Part shown: one piece after another, positions 47,822 to 54,250 of the stretch
Numbering within the stretch: position 1 is the stretch's first letter
Layout: every line of letters starts with the position of its first letter
Notes under the pieces: model-generated
What the model saw: only the letters and a program-made list of their open reading frames with translations
The model's database searches: none
Told to the model about the DNA's origin: nothing
Position numbers and translations under genes: made by a program
Source: Protea cynaroides
Taxonomy: Eukaryota > Streptophyta > Magnoliopsida > Proteales > Proteaceae
DNA length: 64,000 bases
Assembly (NCBI GenBank): GCA_028583415.1
Contig: CM053266.1
Span: 37,133,758-37,197,757, forward strand
Direction: 5' to 3'

Positions 47822-50800
47822 CCAAATGATTTGGGCTTACTCTTCTTCCTCTCTACTCTTCTTCTTCTAATCTAGCAGCTCTCTCTCTCTCTCTCTCCCC
47901 CCCCCCTCTCTTTATATCAATCAATCTGCATAGATGGCGTAATGGTAATAAACTTTGTACTGGGAAACAATTAATATAGGGGCAGTGTGCATAGGAATCA
48001 GAATTTGTTGGTGGAAACATCCAACCTAGTACTCTGATGCTTGCTCAGCCCAACCCTATTCACCCATGGATTGTTAAGCATAGACTAAACCCATATGGGT
48101 TGGTTGATGAGTTGTGTTGATTTTCCCACACGATGGGATTAAAGATTGTGGTTCAGTCATTGTTTTTCTATTTTATGGTGGGAAACCTATTTGTGGTTTG
48201 GATTAGGGCTGCAACAGGGTCAGGTTGGGTCGGGTTTTTCAAAACCCTAACACCAACCCTGACTATTTAAACTCAACCCTAACCCTATCCAACTTTGCCA
48301 GGGTTAAAAAATTTACAACCCTAACCCTGACCCTGGCAGGGTTGGGCCTAACCTTAACCTGCCCTGATTGACCCTGACAGGGCCGGGTTGGGCCAGGTTG
48401 GGCCGGGTTAACCTTGATTAACCCTGATTCAGGGTATGATTGACCCTGATATTGACCCTAAATATACAACAAATTGGTGTCGCACATATCATCTTCTTCT
48501 AAAATTTAAATAAAATCTCAAAACTTAACTCATGGAGATCTAAGCGTAAATACCATGTTTTCTTGCTAGGTCTTGCTACTGTTCACTTAAATTCCAAAAC
48601 AAACATGATTGCAACAACCATAGTTAAGTAAGGAACTGAACAGGTCCTCCATCCCATGACAGATTGACAAAGAGATTCTGAGTGTAATATAATGGGCAAT
48701 GAAGACAAAAGGTGATGAAAAAGTGTTACTCATCAGTTGCAGGTTTCGAATGTGGGGAACCTCAGTGGAAAGGAATTCAAGAATTCAGGAATTGCTTGGG
48801 GAAGCGTAGCCAAAGCTGCCAAAAATAGTGGGTCGTGGGCTTTCTCATCAGAGAGTGCCCACCTCACATGGTCTCTCTCTATCTCTAGCTTTATTCAATT
48901 ATCTCTAGCTCATCAAGAAGTATTATTTCAAAAACCTCAAAAGAAAATTCCTTAATTTTACTTACAGATTAGATCTACTAAAAAAAAATCACAGATGATT
49001 AGTAATAAGACTGGCCGGAACAGGAAGGAACACGTCCTGTCAGGCATTACAATAGGATGGTCTGCCATCACAAAATAAATGCAATTGCAGAGAAGAACCA
49101 GAAGAAGAGGAAGAAGATAGAACTCACATTGAGGTGCTCTGATCTCGCTGTCCCCGCAAAGCTTATCGAGAAAAGAGGCTTGCAAATATGGTGAGTTGTG
49201 CGATGAGAGTCATGAGAGAGCATCTAGAGTCGAGAGCTCAGAGAGATTGAGTGACTGAGAGTTTGGAGGCATTGCCGACTCTCACTCTCAGTGTGGGAGG
49301 CGCCATAGTCTTTTAGGGTTTCGTACTTTCGTCTGAGAAAGAGAGATGGAGAGAAGAGGTGAAGCCGTGACTCCATGAGATGTGGGAGGCGCCGTAGTTT
49401 TTTAGGGTTTCGTTTGAGAAAGAGAGATGTAGAGAAGAGGTGAAGCCATGACTCGAGATGTGGGAGGCGCCGTAGTTTTTAGGGTTTCGTTTGGGAAATG
49501 GAGAGAAGAGGTGAACCGTGCCTCTGTGAGATGAGATTGATTAGGTTTAGTTTGGGGAATTATATATATATATATATATATATGGGTCGGGCCGGGCCGG
49601 GTTCAACCCAGGGGGTCAACCCTAACCCAGCCCAACCTGTCAGGGTTTATACAAAATTAAACCCTAACCCAGCCCTGTCAGGGTTCGGGCCGGGTTCAAC
49701 CCTGTCAGGGTTCAGGGTGGGCCTGGGCAGGTTCGGGTCATCAGGGTAAAACTTGCACCCCTACTTTGGATACTATTTTAGTTTTGTTGCTCATTTTTAT
49801 TTACTAATTGTGATAATTTTTAAATTTGTAGTAAGTCATTGATTAGTGTTCTAATAGATCCTTTATTCTTGTAGTCAAAGATATTACTAGTTACAGTAAT
49901 TATGGTTTCACTATTGTCAGTGGCTTGGGTTGTGTGTGGACTATCTTCCAAGTGCCAACGGTGTTGCATGTGGCAAAAAATTAGTCACTACCCCTGCCAA
50001 GCTTAGCTATATGAACGAACCACTGAACCAGTGCTCATAGCTATATTAGGGAAAATATCTAAAAAGAACCCTACCAAAAATAACTTATCCTAAAAGTTCA
50101 CTTCTGAATTTGTATATCCTGCAGACCCACCTTAGGCAAAATCATTTTCCCTCATTGTGCCATTTCGGTTATTGAAGTGTATAAAATGACCAAAATAGCC
50201 AAAGAATTCCCCTCTGCAATGATGTTTTATTTGCTTTTGTGATTAATATGCTATAATTATAAATACGGTGATAATAAAAACTTGACTTTTAAGGATGTGT
50301 GTATCACTTGAATGGTGATTTTTATGGGGTAGCCTTATCCTTTCACAAATCCTAGCAACTAGAATGCTTTCTGAAGGACTGTCATTATGGATCTAGTAGG
50401 TATGAATATTGAATAACAGGTTTTATGAATATGATTCTCTTATTGGCAGGTATTGAAGATAAATTCCTTTCATACTGTGAGTTAACTGTTCTTGCCTCTG
50501 CTATTTACTCTGGTGTTGATTCTTTAAATTCTTGGTCTGTTCTTTCCTGTTCTGTGGTGTGGATTTCAAGATTCTTGGTTTTATTCATTGTTCTTTGTAA
50601 AGATTATTGAGATTGTTTAGACTTTCTTGACTTTGGTCCTAATTTGGAGTAGTGATTCCTTTGCCTAGTGAGCAAGCATACCCTATTCAATTAGCCTAAT
50701 TATCTGAAGCCATTGATTATTGTGCTGCATCTGGTGTTAAAGCAAGATGGCTGATTGAAGATAAGCTAGGAAAGTATTTTTGATTGGAAGATTTGGCTGT

Positions 50801-53800
50801 TGATGAGGTTGAAGGATTCAGAGATTTCAAGTAATTTACATTAAGAGAACAACAGTCCCAAGAGAGTTAATCTGGCAAGTACTAGACAAGAGGAGTGTTT
50901 TTAGTAAATATGTGGACATAGTCAAAGATGTGTATTATAGCATGGTGACTAGTATAAGAACCATGGGGGGTCAAGGTAGTAAATTTCCAATTACATTTGG
51001 GTTAGATCAAGAATCAGCTTTAAGCCCCTTGTTTGTGCTTATCATGGATGATTTAACTAGGGACATTCAGAATGAGTTTCTTTGGTATATATTTTTTGTT
51101 GATGAAATTGTTTTGGTGGATGAGATAAAAACAGGGATTAATGTTAAGTTTGAGTTATGGAGATCATCAACTTTGGATCAAAAGGTTTTAGAATAAGTAG
51201 AACGAAGATGGAGCATATGGTGTGTCATTTTAGTCACACAAGGACTGATAATGAAGTGGTGAAATTGATGAAAGGGAGATATCGCAAGGGGAGTATTTTA
51301 GGTATTTTGGCTCAATCATAAATAAAGAAGGTGATATAGAGGATGATGCTTCACAAAGAATTAAAATAGGATGGTTGAAGTGGAGAGATGTGTTTGGCAT
51401 GTTGTGTGATCGATGTATTCCTTTAAAATTTAAAGGAAAGTTTTATCGGACAGTCATTCAACTGGCTATAATGTTTGGTGGTGCGGAATGTTGGCAAATT
51501 AAGAAGCATCATATTGATAAACTCAATATAGCTGAGATGAAGATGTTGAGATGGATGTGTAACAAAACTAGGAAGGATAAGTTAAAGAATGATCATATTA
51601 GAGATGATTTGGGGGTAGCTCCAATACATGATAAGCTACGAGAAATTCGTTTGAGATGGTATGACCGTGTTTGACGGAGGCCTTTAGATGCTCCAGTACG
51701 GAATAGTGATTTGATTCAAATCGAAGAAACTAAAGAGCCAGGTGCAGATCTAAAAAAAACTTAGAGAGGTGGTGAGGGAAAACATAAATAGCTTTGGGCT
51801 TGTATCAAGTTTGACCTTGAACAGAGCTGATTGGAGAGCAAAGATCCAGGTAGCCGACCCCATTTAGTTGAGATAAAGTTTTGTTGTTGTTGTTGTAGAC
51901 AGCAACAAATAGAGAAGAAGCAATTTTTGTTACATAGTATTCCACTTGGGGTTGAAACATATGGAATTTCTCTGGCAGAAGTTTCTATTGATCTTCCAAA
52001 AGGAACAAAGAAGATGAGTATCAAATAGATTATGCAAGGATCTGAACTTCCAGGTTCCTACCCTTTTATTGCATTTATTTGGAATAGGGAAATTAGGAAT
52101 CACTATCCCAAGACTTGGACTTTCTGACTATTTGAGTATTAACTACTGACAAAGCTACTAGAACTGCCTGAAACGAACCTAAGTGATAATAACATAACCT
52201 CAAATGACAAGGGTTCAACTATAGCCCGACGAACTTTATCTGATCCCTAAACAAGAATAACCTTCCCTTAGTACACATACTTCGAGAATCACTGAATTGT
52301 AAGGTGCGGAAATCTATGCTGTGCCACTTTCTAGTTAGTCTTCCAAAAGAAGCTGATTAGGCTGATGGAACCAAGAAAACCCTTAGTGGGGCCATTCTGT
52401 AACAACTTTCTTTTATCTTTATTTCGTTTTGGTCTTTTGCAAGCTTGTATTTCTCTTAGTTGCAGATAACAAAGAAGAGGGAAAAAGATTAATCTTATCA
52501 TGAAACTCCCCTCGTAATTTACTTGAAAATATGTTGAAATAAGGTCTTTTCTTTCAAAGAAAATTGGGTCATTCCTATCTTCCCTTTTTTTTGATATTTT
52601 GTCATTGCCAAATAAAACTGGATTACAGTTTGTGTACGCTGATTATGCATAATACAAACCTAATTTGTTAATATCTATGAACTTCAGCAACTCATATCCA
52701 GATTGGAAAGAGAGATGGTTGGTTTTAGGAGGTTAAACTTGGTTAAGAAAAGGGAATTAGGAATAAACATTAGGCTTATGTTATTATTAGTATTATTTTT
52801 TGTTTGGGCAGTGAAATGTGTTCAGAACTTCTAATTTGTTTATTTATTTTTTCCTTTGATGATTTGATGTTAAATAATATTAATGCCTTAATTATTCGAG
52901 AATATTTCCTTTTTGGCAGTTACACCTGTGATGCTTCCGTTGCCAATGGCTGCTATGGTTAGTTTAACCATAACATTCAAACTCGACAAGAGCTTGGAAT
53001 ATATCCATGGTGTTGTTGGACCTGCATTGGAAAATTGCGCATCAGCATGCCCTTGGTCAAGCATGCCAGTTGTTGGAGCATTGTGGGCCCAAAAGGTCCG
53101 TAGGTGGCACAACTTCATTGTTGTATCATGCTCTCGGTCTGCCTTCAAACAGGACAGAGAAGCTGTTGCTCAGCTTCTCAGAAGTTGCTTCAACTCTTTC
53201 CTTGGATCAATGCATGACACCAGCTCTCTCATAACTGCTCAGAAGGGTGTAAATGGTCTCCTGGGCAGCACCATTGATGCTAGTGGGTTCCGTCCGTCCT
53301 TAGCTCCTGGGTTCATATACCTCCGGACTTGTAGGACAATACACAATGTCCAATTTGTGAATGATGTGATTGTAGAGCTTGTTGCTGAGTCAGCTCGAGA
53401 ATTGGCCGACAGATGGGCACGTGCGGATTCTTCTCGCTTGAAGTCCTGTCAAGCATCACTTGCCTCTGCTGTAACCAGAGCAAAGCAGGTGGCAACGCTT
53501 GGTGCAAGTCTCTTGTGCGTGGCAGGTGGGGTGCAACTGGTTCAGTTGTTGTACCAGGAGACCATACCCACATGGCTACTCTCAACCAGGGAAAGGAAAG
53601 TAACAGATGGGGCTTCTGTGTCTCGGATTCTGGAAGGGTATGCCATGGCTTATCTGTTGGTGCTGGCAGGATCCTTCATTTGGGGGATGGGGAAAACATC
53701 TTCCAGAACATGGGCATTCGCTAGACGGGCCCGTATTGTTGGGATACATGTGGACTTTGTGGCTGAGGTACTGGAAGGGAACATATCGCTGGGTTGTGAT

Positions 53801-54016
53801 CCTGCCACATGGAAGTCATATGTATCATGTTTTGTGGGTTTGGTGGTCAGTTTTGCTCCTGCTTGGATACAAGAGGTGAAGTTGGAGACTTTGAGGAAAT
53901 TAGCAAATGGATTGAGAGGGTGGCATGAGAGTGAGTTGGCGCTTTCCCTCCTTGAAAGAGGTGGGCCTGCAGCCATGGGATCTGTAGCAGAGTTATTACA
54001 TACGATGAATGATTGA
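13618..54016 (+). CDS. MED33: Mediator complex subunit 33 (MED33A/B, REF4/RFR1 family), complete gene
   Basis: This encodes the plant tail-module Mediator subunit MED33 (counterpart of yeast/animal MED5/MED24). In Arabidopsis the two paralogues, REF4/MED33B and RFR1/MED33A, restrain phenylpropanoid and lignin genes. The 12 exons are 13618-13910, 18696-18806, 19164-19517, 20307-20623, 20785-20876, 20963-21344, 21554-21764, 21845-21959, 31885-32046, 32914-33583, 36971-37177 and 52920-54016. They total 4,011 nt or 1,336 residues. All junctions are GT-AG and phase is kept throughout, with no internal stop. Family-typical stretches include QPEAYRLYLELLKRY (exon 2), DKFNGLLQRIQFLEAHK (exon 4), GPIPHLDARLC (exon 6), GNMRHLIVEACIARKL (exon 7), SFPKLRAWY and IASTLSGL (exon 10) and FLPASLATIITYFSAE (exon 11). 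The length fits the family (about 1,300). ATG 13618 is followed by a second in-frame ATG at 13624, so the start is uncertain by two residues. Intron 11 is 15.7 kb. A or B paralogue status is not settled. Confidence 0.95.
14439..14528 (+). repeat. 45-bp perfect tandem duplication
   Basis: The unit beginning GTTTAATCCATTAATATAG and ending GTTTGACAA occurs twice back to back (14439-14483, 14484-14528) with no visible difference, so it is probably recent. Confidence 0.92.
16540..17755. other. Sequence interrupting the LINE
   Basis: About 1.2 kb lies between the two halves of the LINE. It contains the Au-like SINE and otherwise unassigned DNA rich in AG-runs (about 17080-17280). No LTR pair or inverted termini were identified, so what inserted here is unclear; edges are approximate. 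Confidence 0.4.
16797..16930 (-). mobile_element. Au-like SINE (tRNA-derived), 3' part
   Basis: Read on the - strand it gives GAAACAGCCTCTCCATG, then GGGGGTAAGGCTGCATACAT, TTCCCCAGGTCATGCAGTAG and CGGGAGCCTCGTGCTCTGGG. These are the landmark phrases of the Au SINE family found across angiosperms. The tRNA-like head with a clear B box is degraded. Confidence 0.7.
18696..18806 (+). CDS. MED33: MED33 exon 2 (residues 98-134)
   Basis: Acceptor GGCAG, donor GTAAGT. It encodes VICRRQIQPEAYRLYLELL followed by KRYTFSF, a well-conserved MED33 block. Phase 2 is kept on both sides. Confidence 0.92.
19164..19517 (+). CDS. MED33: MED33 exon 3 (residues 135-252)
   Basis: Acceptor TTTGCAG, donor GTATGC. 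It encodes IIKSVDDALQLSQTFGVYV, a hydrophobic segment HAFVLFLFTVIISLIDCVM, then a charged stretch and RNAFMAMEVLGKLTESRKA. The hydrophobic run is part of the helical fold and not necessarily a membrane segment. Confidence 0.92.
19755..19814 (+). repeat. 30-bp tandem duplication in intron 3
   Basis: AAGCCTACTGAAAGCC plus A-rich sequence is repeated directly with one C/G difference. Confidence 0.9.
20307..20623 (+). CDS. MED33: MED33 exon 4 (residues 253-358)
   Basis: The acceptor is a rather weak AAATAG, chosen because it joins LVHLNM to ADKFNGLLQRIQFLEAHK exactly in frame. The donor is GTGCAC. It encodes the block ending PFDIYMETAMDGKQLPATSS. The acceptor has little polypyrimidine support. 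Confidence 0.88.
20785..20876 (+). CDS. MED33: MED33 exon 5 (residues 359-389)
   Basis: Acceptor ATTGCAG, donor GTTGAG (non-consensus but required). It encodes ELTKTLQVINRASWQETF and ALRLVQR, directly continued by exon 6. Intron 5 is only 86 bp. Confidence 0.92.
20963..21344 (+). CDS. MED33: MED33 exon 6 (residues 390-516)
   Basis: Begins ERDPLEGPIPHLDARLCVLL, one of the most conserved MED33 blocks. A less conserved Gly/Ser-rich linker follows, then HGLISSLQALGQFSGLLSPP and an Ala-rich helix. Donor GTGACC. Confidence 0.94.
21554..21764 (+). CDS. MED33: MED33 exon 7 (residues 517-586)
   Basis: Encodes GGNMRHLIVEACIARKLIDT then SAYFWPGYV, and ends with the S of TPAS. This is a hallmark block of the family. 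Donor GTATGT. Confidence 0.94.
21845..21959 (+). CDS. MED33: MED33 exon 8 (residues 587-625)
   Basis: Acceptor GGTTTAAG, with AAG instead of the usual CAG or TAG; intron 7 is 80 bp. It is forced by frame because it restores SLAEIEKLYHMALNG and ILCGASLIRGWNIQ. Donor GTACCT opens the 9.9 kb intron 8. Confidence 0.9.
22781..24219. mobile_element. hAT-like element 1 (CATAGTT family) with internal giant hairpin
   Basis: A 1,439-bp element flanked by a perfect 8-bp direct repeat GTTAGGAG (22773-22780 and 24220-24227). It starts CATAGTTCTAAA. The subterminal DNA is full of TTTCGG/CCGAAA words (22808-22960 and 24110-24210), and the core is a near-perfect inverted repeat. An 8-bp target duplication points to hAT-type insertion. 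The right tip is eroded. No transposase is encoded. Confidence 0.8.
23062..23935. repeat. Long inverted repeat, arms about 420 bp, 34-nt loop
   Basis: The left arm ends at 23483 (GCAATCTCGG) and the right arm begins at 23518 (CCGAGATTGC). Both arms give the same 63-codon frame on opposite strands with only a few substitutions. RNA from either strand would fold into a very long hairpin. Confidence 0.93.
24742..25437 (-). other. Internal region of element A
   Basis: About 700 bp between the two LTR-like repeats. The - strand has a 96-codon frame (25011-25301) with no recognised domain. Its end beside the left LTR is similar to the end of element B (35700-36250), showing one family. No enzyme domains are present, so mobilisation must have depended on another element. 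Confidence 0.55.
25675..25873 (-). repeat. Copia 3' LTR
   Basis: 199 bp, begins TGTTGAATTAGAG and ends ATCGACA. It shares TCTCCACACAACCTTCTTAT and AAATTACAAGTATGCCATGC with the other LTR. It is longer than the partner by roughly 23 bp, apparently through a small internal duplication around AGAGTGA. Confidence 0.92.
25958..29180 (-). pseudogene. Copia pol: protease, integrase, RT, RNase H (broken)
   Basis: Read on the - strand in order: protease with PWVMDTGATDHMTG (29180-28689); pre-integrase WHGRLGHP and CEACVLAKHART (28717-28382); integrase core scattered over frames to about 27900; linker; RT with SGFTQTYGIDYQETFAPVAK, QLDVKNVFLHGELNEEVY and the catalytic YVDDIIVSG (27246-26306); RNase H with AYTDADWAGSPNRKS and its end near 25958. 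The order integrase before RT defines Copia. At least five frame breaks make it inactive. Confidence 0.9.
29143..30062 (-). pseudogene. Copia gag (broken)
   Basis: ATG at 30062 starts MADSSEVVAPNMETSK. The frame continues with KLDGTNYLMWSKTAHMAIFA (the N-terminal gag domain with the L-x-G-x-N-Y motif) to a stop near 29724. A second piece (29565 onward) has FLPALNIEFDQIRAQIL and LEQAYALVQSED. The CCHC knuckle is disturbed by frame changes around 29270-29330. Gag would package RNA into virus-like particles; this copy cannot make a full product. Confidence 0.85.
30751..30766 (-). other. Primer-binding site for initiator tRNA-Met
   Basis: The - strand reads TGGTATCAGAGCCACC immediately inside the 5' LTR. 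Its first 12 bases complement the 3' end of plant initiator tRNA-Met, the standard Copia primer. Confidence 0.92.
30767..30942 (-). repeat. Copia 5' LTR
   Basis: 176 bp, begins TGTTGAATCAGAG and ends ATTCAACA. It is adjacent to the primer-binding site. Divergence from the 3' LTR is visible but modest, so the insertion is old enough to have collected mutations. Confidence 0.92.
31885..32046 (+). CDS. MED33: MED33 exon 9 (residues 626-679)
   Basis: Acceptor TTCCCAG after 9.9 kb of transposon-filled intron. It encodes EYVVHLVVKLLSPPVP and a segment ending HILSLHGL. Phase 0 at both ends. Donor GTAAGG. Confidence 0.93.
32486..32519 (+). repeat. Poly-A/poly-G tract in intron 9
   Basis: About 22 A followed by about 12 G. 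It is a homopolymer junction prone to slippage and sequencing error. Confidence 0.9.
32914..33583 (+). CDS. MED33: MED33 exon 10 (residues 680-902)
   Basis: Encodes VPEAAASVMPLCEAFGS, a Leu/Phe-rich helix before RLWKFYRPPHEH, then TLEYLLLLRNSR, SFPKLRAWYSQNQACIASTL, a Ser-rich linker and RPMLPAWEVLEAIPFVLEA. All are strong MED33 landmarks. Donor GTTTGT. Confidence 0.95.
33833..34935. repeat. Dispersed repeat, copy 1 (probable solo LTR)
   Basis: It resembles 43967-44935 over its length, with shared landmarks: CAACCTAGG/CTAGG then TTGCTA, GGGCCC, then GTAATTTAATT, GAAGGAG/GAAGAAAG, GAGGAAA..CAGC and CATTCAA near the end. It starts TGATGCAGCC. A purine-rich stretch (34585-34665) is present. No coding domain is visible. 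Solo-LTR status is inferred from length, TG start and dispersal. Confidence 0.5.
35016..35697 (-). repeat. Element B 3' LTR
   Basis: About 680 bp, matched to 36254-36928. The right tip reads CTACATTA, so the terminal CA has been lost or mutated. Boundaries are accurate to a few bases only. Confidence 0.7.
36254..36928 (-). repeat. Element B 5' LTR
   Basis: 675 bp, starts TGATGCGGGC and ends GCATTACA, giving the canonical TG...CA on either strand. It carries a GA microsatellite at 36404-36418. Confidence 0.75.
36971..37177 (+). CDS. MED33: MED33 exon 11 (residues 903-971)
   Basis: Encodes GLRDLVDFLPASLATIITYF, SAEITRGIWKPVSMNG and a segment ending VDAPSCSA. It is bounded by TTTGCAG and GTACAT. 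The 15,742-bp intron 11 follows; I found no missing exon inside it, since exon 12 continues the block directly. Confidence 0.94.
37450..39160 (+). repeat. Local direct duplication, copy 1 (split by hAT-like element 2)
   Basis: CTGTTAGGCCAGCTAATAAG, AAAGAAATTGGGAATGATGG and ATGTGTGATTAG recur in the same order at 40074-40310. In copy 1 a 1,463-bp element sits inside. The second TGTTAGGCCAACT at 39174-39185 marks the start of copy 2, now separated from its remainder by a solo LTR. Confidence 0.8.
37618..39080. mobile_element. hAT-like element 2 (CATAGTT family)
   Basis: A 1,463-bp element with perfect 11-bp terminal inverted repeats CATAGTTGTCA / TGACAACTATG and a perfect 8-bp target duplication GTTCAATG (37610-37617, 39081-39088). 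Its core (about 37858-38350) is homologous to one arm of element 1. Its outermost DNA is rich in GGCG/CGCC words (GACGCCTAGGCG) instead of TTTCGG; a TTTCGG-type block survives internally at 38570-38690. This suggests one element's end was added onto another or arose from it. No transposase. Confidence 0.9.
39186..40073. mobile_element. Solo LTR, copy 1 of a dispersed pair
   Basis: 888 bp, TGATTCAAATAG...TTTGCATCA, flanked by CCAAC (39181-39185) and CCAGC (40074-40078), a 5-bp duplication with one change. The pre-insertion sequence is seen at 37455-37470. It has a TATA-like CCCTATATAATGG (39703-39715) and a repeated phrase GTGGGACTCTA. A related copy lies at 44934-45673. Confidence 0.75.
40552..41889. 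mobile_element. Mutator-like element, non-autonomous, 9-bp TSD
   Basis: 1,338 bp with terminal inverted repeats of about 80 bp sharing GGAAAATTTCAC, CTGAGGTTTACC and CAACCACCCCT. It is flanked by TACAAAATA (40543-40551) and TGCAAAATA (41890-41898), a 9-bp duplication with one change. GGAAAATTT..CTGAGGTTTACC is a well-known type of plant Mutator-like tip. No transposase domain was seen; the GC-richer interior (41040-41650) may be captured sequence. Confidence 0.88.
42340..43855 (+). mobile_element. Probable solo LTR of a Tat-type Ty3-gypsy element (carries hAT-like element 3)
   Basis: The downstream part reads TTGACTTAGGCATCGGAGTG then GGCCACGGGG (43739-43768), a phrase typical of the R/U5 part of plant Tat-type LTRs. 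It ends GTGACAACA at 43855. Upstream, CTACAAATAGAAGAAAG (42846-42862) fits the TATA/leader of such LTRs. Without the 719 bp of insertion plus TSD the LTR is about 0.8 kb. The left edge is approximate and no target duplication was confirmed. Confidence 0.55.
42926..43636. mobile_element. hAT-like element 3 (CATAGTT family, CTCGAG/TCTCGG type)
   Basis: 711 bp with 17-bp imperfect inverted tips CATAGTTCGAAATCTCG / CGAGATTTAAAACTATG and a perfect 8-bp target duplication CTTGGAAG (42918-42925, 43637-43644). The subterminal DNA is packed with TCTCGG, CGAGATCTCG and GTCGAGA words. On the right is a regular array of about 18-bp units GTCGAGAAATGGTCGAAAAT (43385-43530). Frames through it are repeat artefacts. 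No transposase. Confidence 0.92.
43967..44935. repeat. Dispersed repeat, copy 2 (probable solo LTR)
   Basis: Homologous to 33833-34935 (see that entry), with clear divergence. Located directly before the second copy of the 0.9 kb solo LTR family. No coding domain. Confidence 0.5.
44934..45673. mobile_element. Solo LTR, copy 2 of the 39186-40073 family
   Basis: Shares AGATTCCAACACAAGTATTC, ATTCATGTTGGAA, CAAAGCCTAGTCTAAT and TACAGCATCCAGAA with copy 1 in the same order. It starts TGATGTAGATAG. The right end is less clear (about TTATCATCA) and no target duplication was confirmed. Confidence 0.65.
46111..46144 (+). repeat. 7-bp tandem repeat (GGCGCTT)n
   Basis: Nearly five units of GGCGCTT, placed inside a duplicated segment; the second copy of that segment (about 46624-46720) has only one degenerate unit (GCCGCTC), so this is a recent local expansion. 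Confidence 0.9.
46294..46623 (+). mobile_element. Putative short solo LTR between duplicated flanks
   Basis: About 330 bp separate AACTGTCCAAACAA from ACCATTTGGAT, which are nearly adjacent at 46070-46100. The insert contains CTACAAATACAAGG, typical of Copia-like LTR promoters, and a CT repeat (46566-46588). Exact termini are not resolved. Confidence 0.45.
46807..47137. mobile_element. hAT-like element 4 (GTATCG type)
   Basis: 331 bp with imperfect inverted tips CAAGGTTTAAAGTATC / GATACTTTAAACTTA and a perfect 8-bp target duplication ATGGTAGT (46799-46806, 47138-47145). The subterminal DNA is built from GTATCGG and ATCGTATC words. No coding capacity. Confidence 0.85.
47300..47900 (+). repeat. 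LTR-like leader with CT microsatellites
   Basis: Ends in two CT-repeat runs (47784-47819 and 47880-47897). The preceding AGGGGCAAGACCTCACACAC and TTTATGGAAGG-like text resembles LTR R/U5 sequence, but I found no partner or target duplication. Microsatellites are certain; the LTR idea is weak. Confidence 0.35.
49288..49530 (+). repeat. About 78-bp tandem repeat, three units, inside hAT element 5
   Basis: Units begin TGTGGGAGGCGCC(G/A)TAGT, continue TTTTAGGGTTTCGT, GAGAGAAGAGGTGAAGCC, and end GAGA. The last unit is shorter. Short frames over the array are artefacts. Confidence 0.88.
49560..49582. repeat. (AT)n microsatellite
   Basis: About 23 bp of TA units inside hAT element 5, just before its right GGGTCGGGCC block. 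Confidence 0.9.
50840..51897 (+). mobile_element. RTE-clade LINE, 5'-truncated, with (TTG)n tail
   Basis: The + strand encodes the RT end of a plant RTE LINE: DVYYSMVTSIRTMGGQGSKF, FPITFGLDQESALSPLF, a degraded catalytic box FFVDEIVLVDE (canonical FADD), then HTRTDNEVVKL, then a long C-terminal frame (51375-51674) with KMLRWMCNKTRKDKLKND and GVAPIHDKLREIRLRWYDRV. It ends at the classic 3' tail GCCGACCCCATTTAGTTGAG followed by TTTTG(TTG)4 at 51877-51895. Loss of one catalytic Asp plus frameshifts make it inactive. Confidence 0.9.
52920..54016 (+). CDS. MED33: MED33 exon 12, C-terminal (residues 972-1336)
   Basis: Acceptor TTGGCAG. It encodes TPVMLPLPMAAMVSLTITFK, then CPWSSMPVVGALWAQKVRRW, REAVAQLLRSCF, GVNGLLGSTID and FIYLRTCRTIHNVQFVNDVI. 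It ends with RGGPAAMGSVAELLHTMND and TGA 54014-54016. This single large exon carries the whole C-terminal quarter of the protein. Confidence 0.95.
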
Positions 54017-54250
54017 GGTAGTTAAATTTATTTTGTTCCATTTCATTTCATTCTCAGATAGTCGCGCATGTAGTGGCCATTGTCTCTGTTCAGTCTCTAT
54101 ATATATATTTTACCAGGCAAGAATGGGGATTGTCACCCTTACTGCCAAAGTCATTGGATCACCATTCCTCATTGAAGTGGAGTGTTTGGTAGTTCATGAA
54201 GCTTTATGCATTTGGATCAAAAGACATTTTATTGAAGGTGATGGCAAGAT
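54017..54250 (+). other. MED33: Probable 3' UTR and downstream of MED33
   Basis: T-rich sequence with TTTGTTCCATTTCATTTC just after the stop and a TATATATAT run at 54098. No canonical AATAAA was seen; TTTATTGAAGG-type and TTTGTA-poor context leave the cleavage site undecided. Confidence 0.45.

Larger units (their letters stand above)
48204..49763. mobile_element. hAT element 5 (TAGGGNTGCAA type, GGGTTGGG-rich ends)
   Basis: 1,560 bp with inverted tips TAGGGCTGCAAC and CTTGCACCCCTA, flanked by GTTTGGAT (48196-48203) and CTTTGGAT (49764-49771), an 8-bp duplication with one mismatch. The ends are dense in GGGTTGGGCC/CAACCCTGA words (48215-48470 and 49580-49745). Tips of TAGGG-TGCAA are typical plant hAT MITE ends. 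The interior contains a 78-bp tandem repeat and an AT microsatellite; no transposase. Confidence 0.85.
37178..52919 (+). other. MED33: MED33 intron 11 (15.7 kb)
   Basis: GT-AG intron containing four hAT-like elements, a Mutator-like element, at least three probable solo LTRs, an RTE LINE and several tandem repeats. Unique-looking segments remain at 37178-37450, 49772-50840 and 51900-52919. The intron must be removed intact to keep the MED33 frame. Confidence 0.88.

Noticed and set aside
50400..50620. Possible additional MED33 exon with GGCAG acceptor near 50448
   Set aside because: Exon 11 and exon 12 join in phase and the protein block is continuous, so no exon is missing.
52888..53976. Antisense and alternative frames over MED33 exon 12
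   Set aside because: Shadows of the long real exon, no motif of their own.
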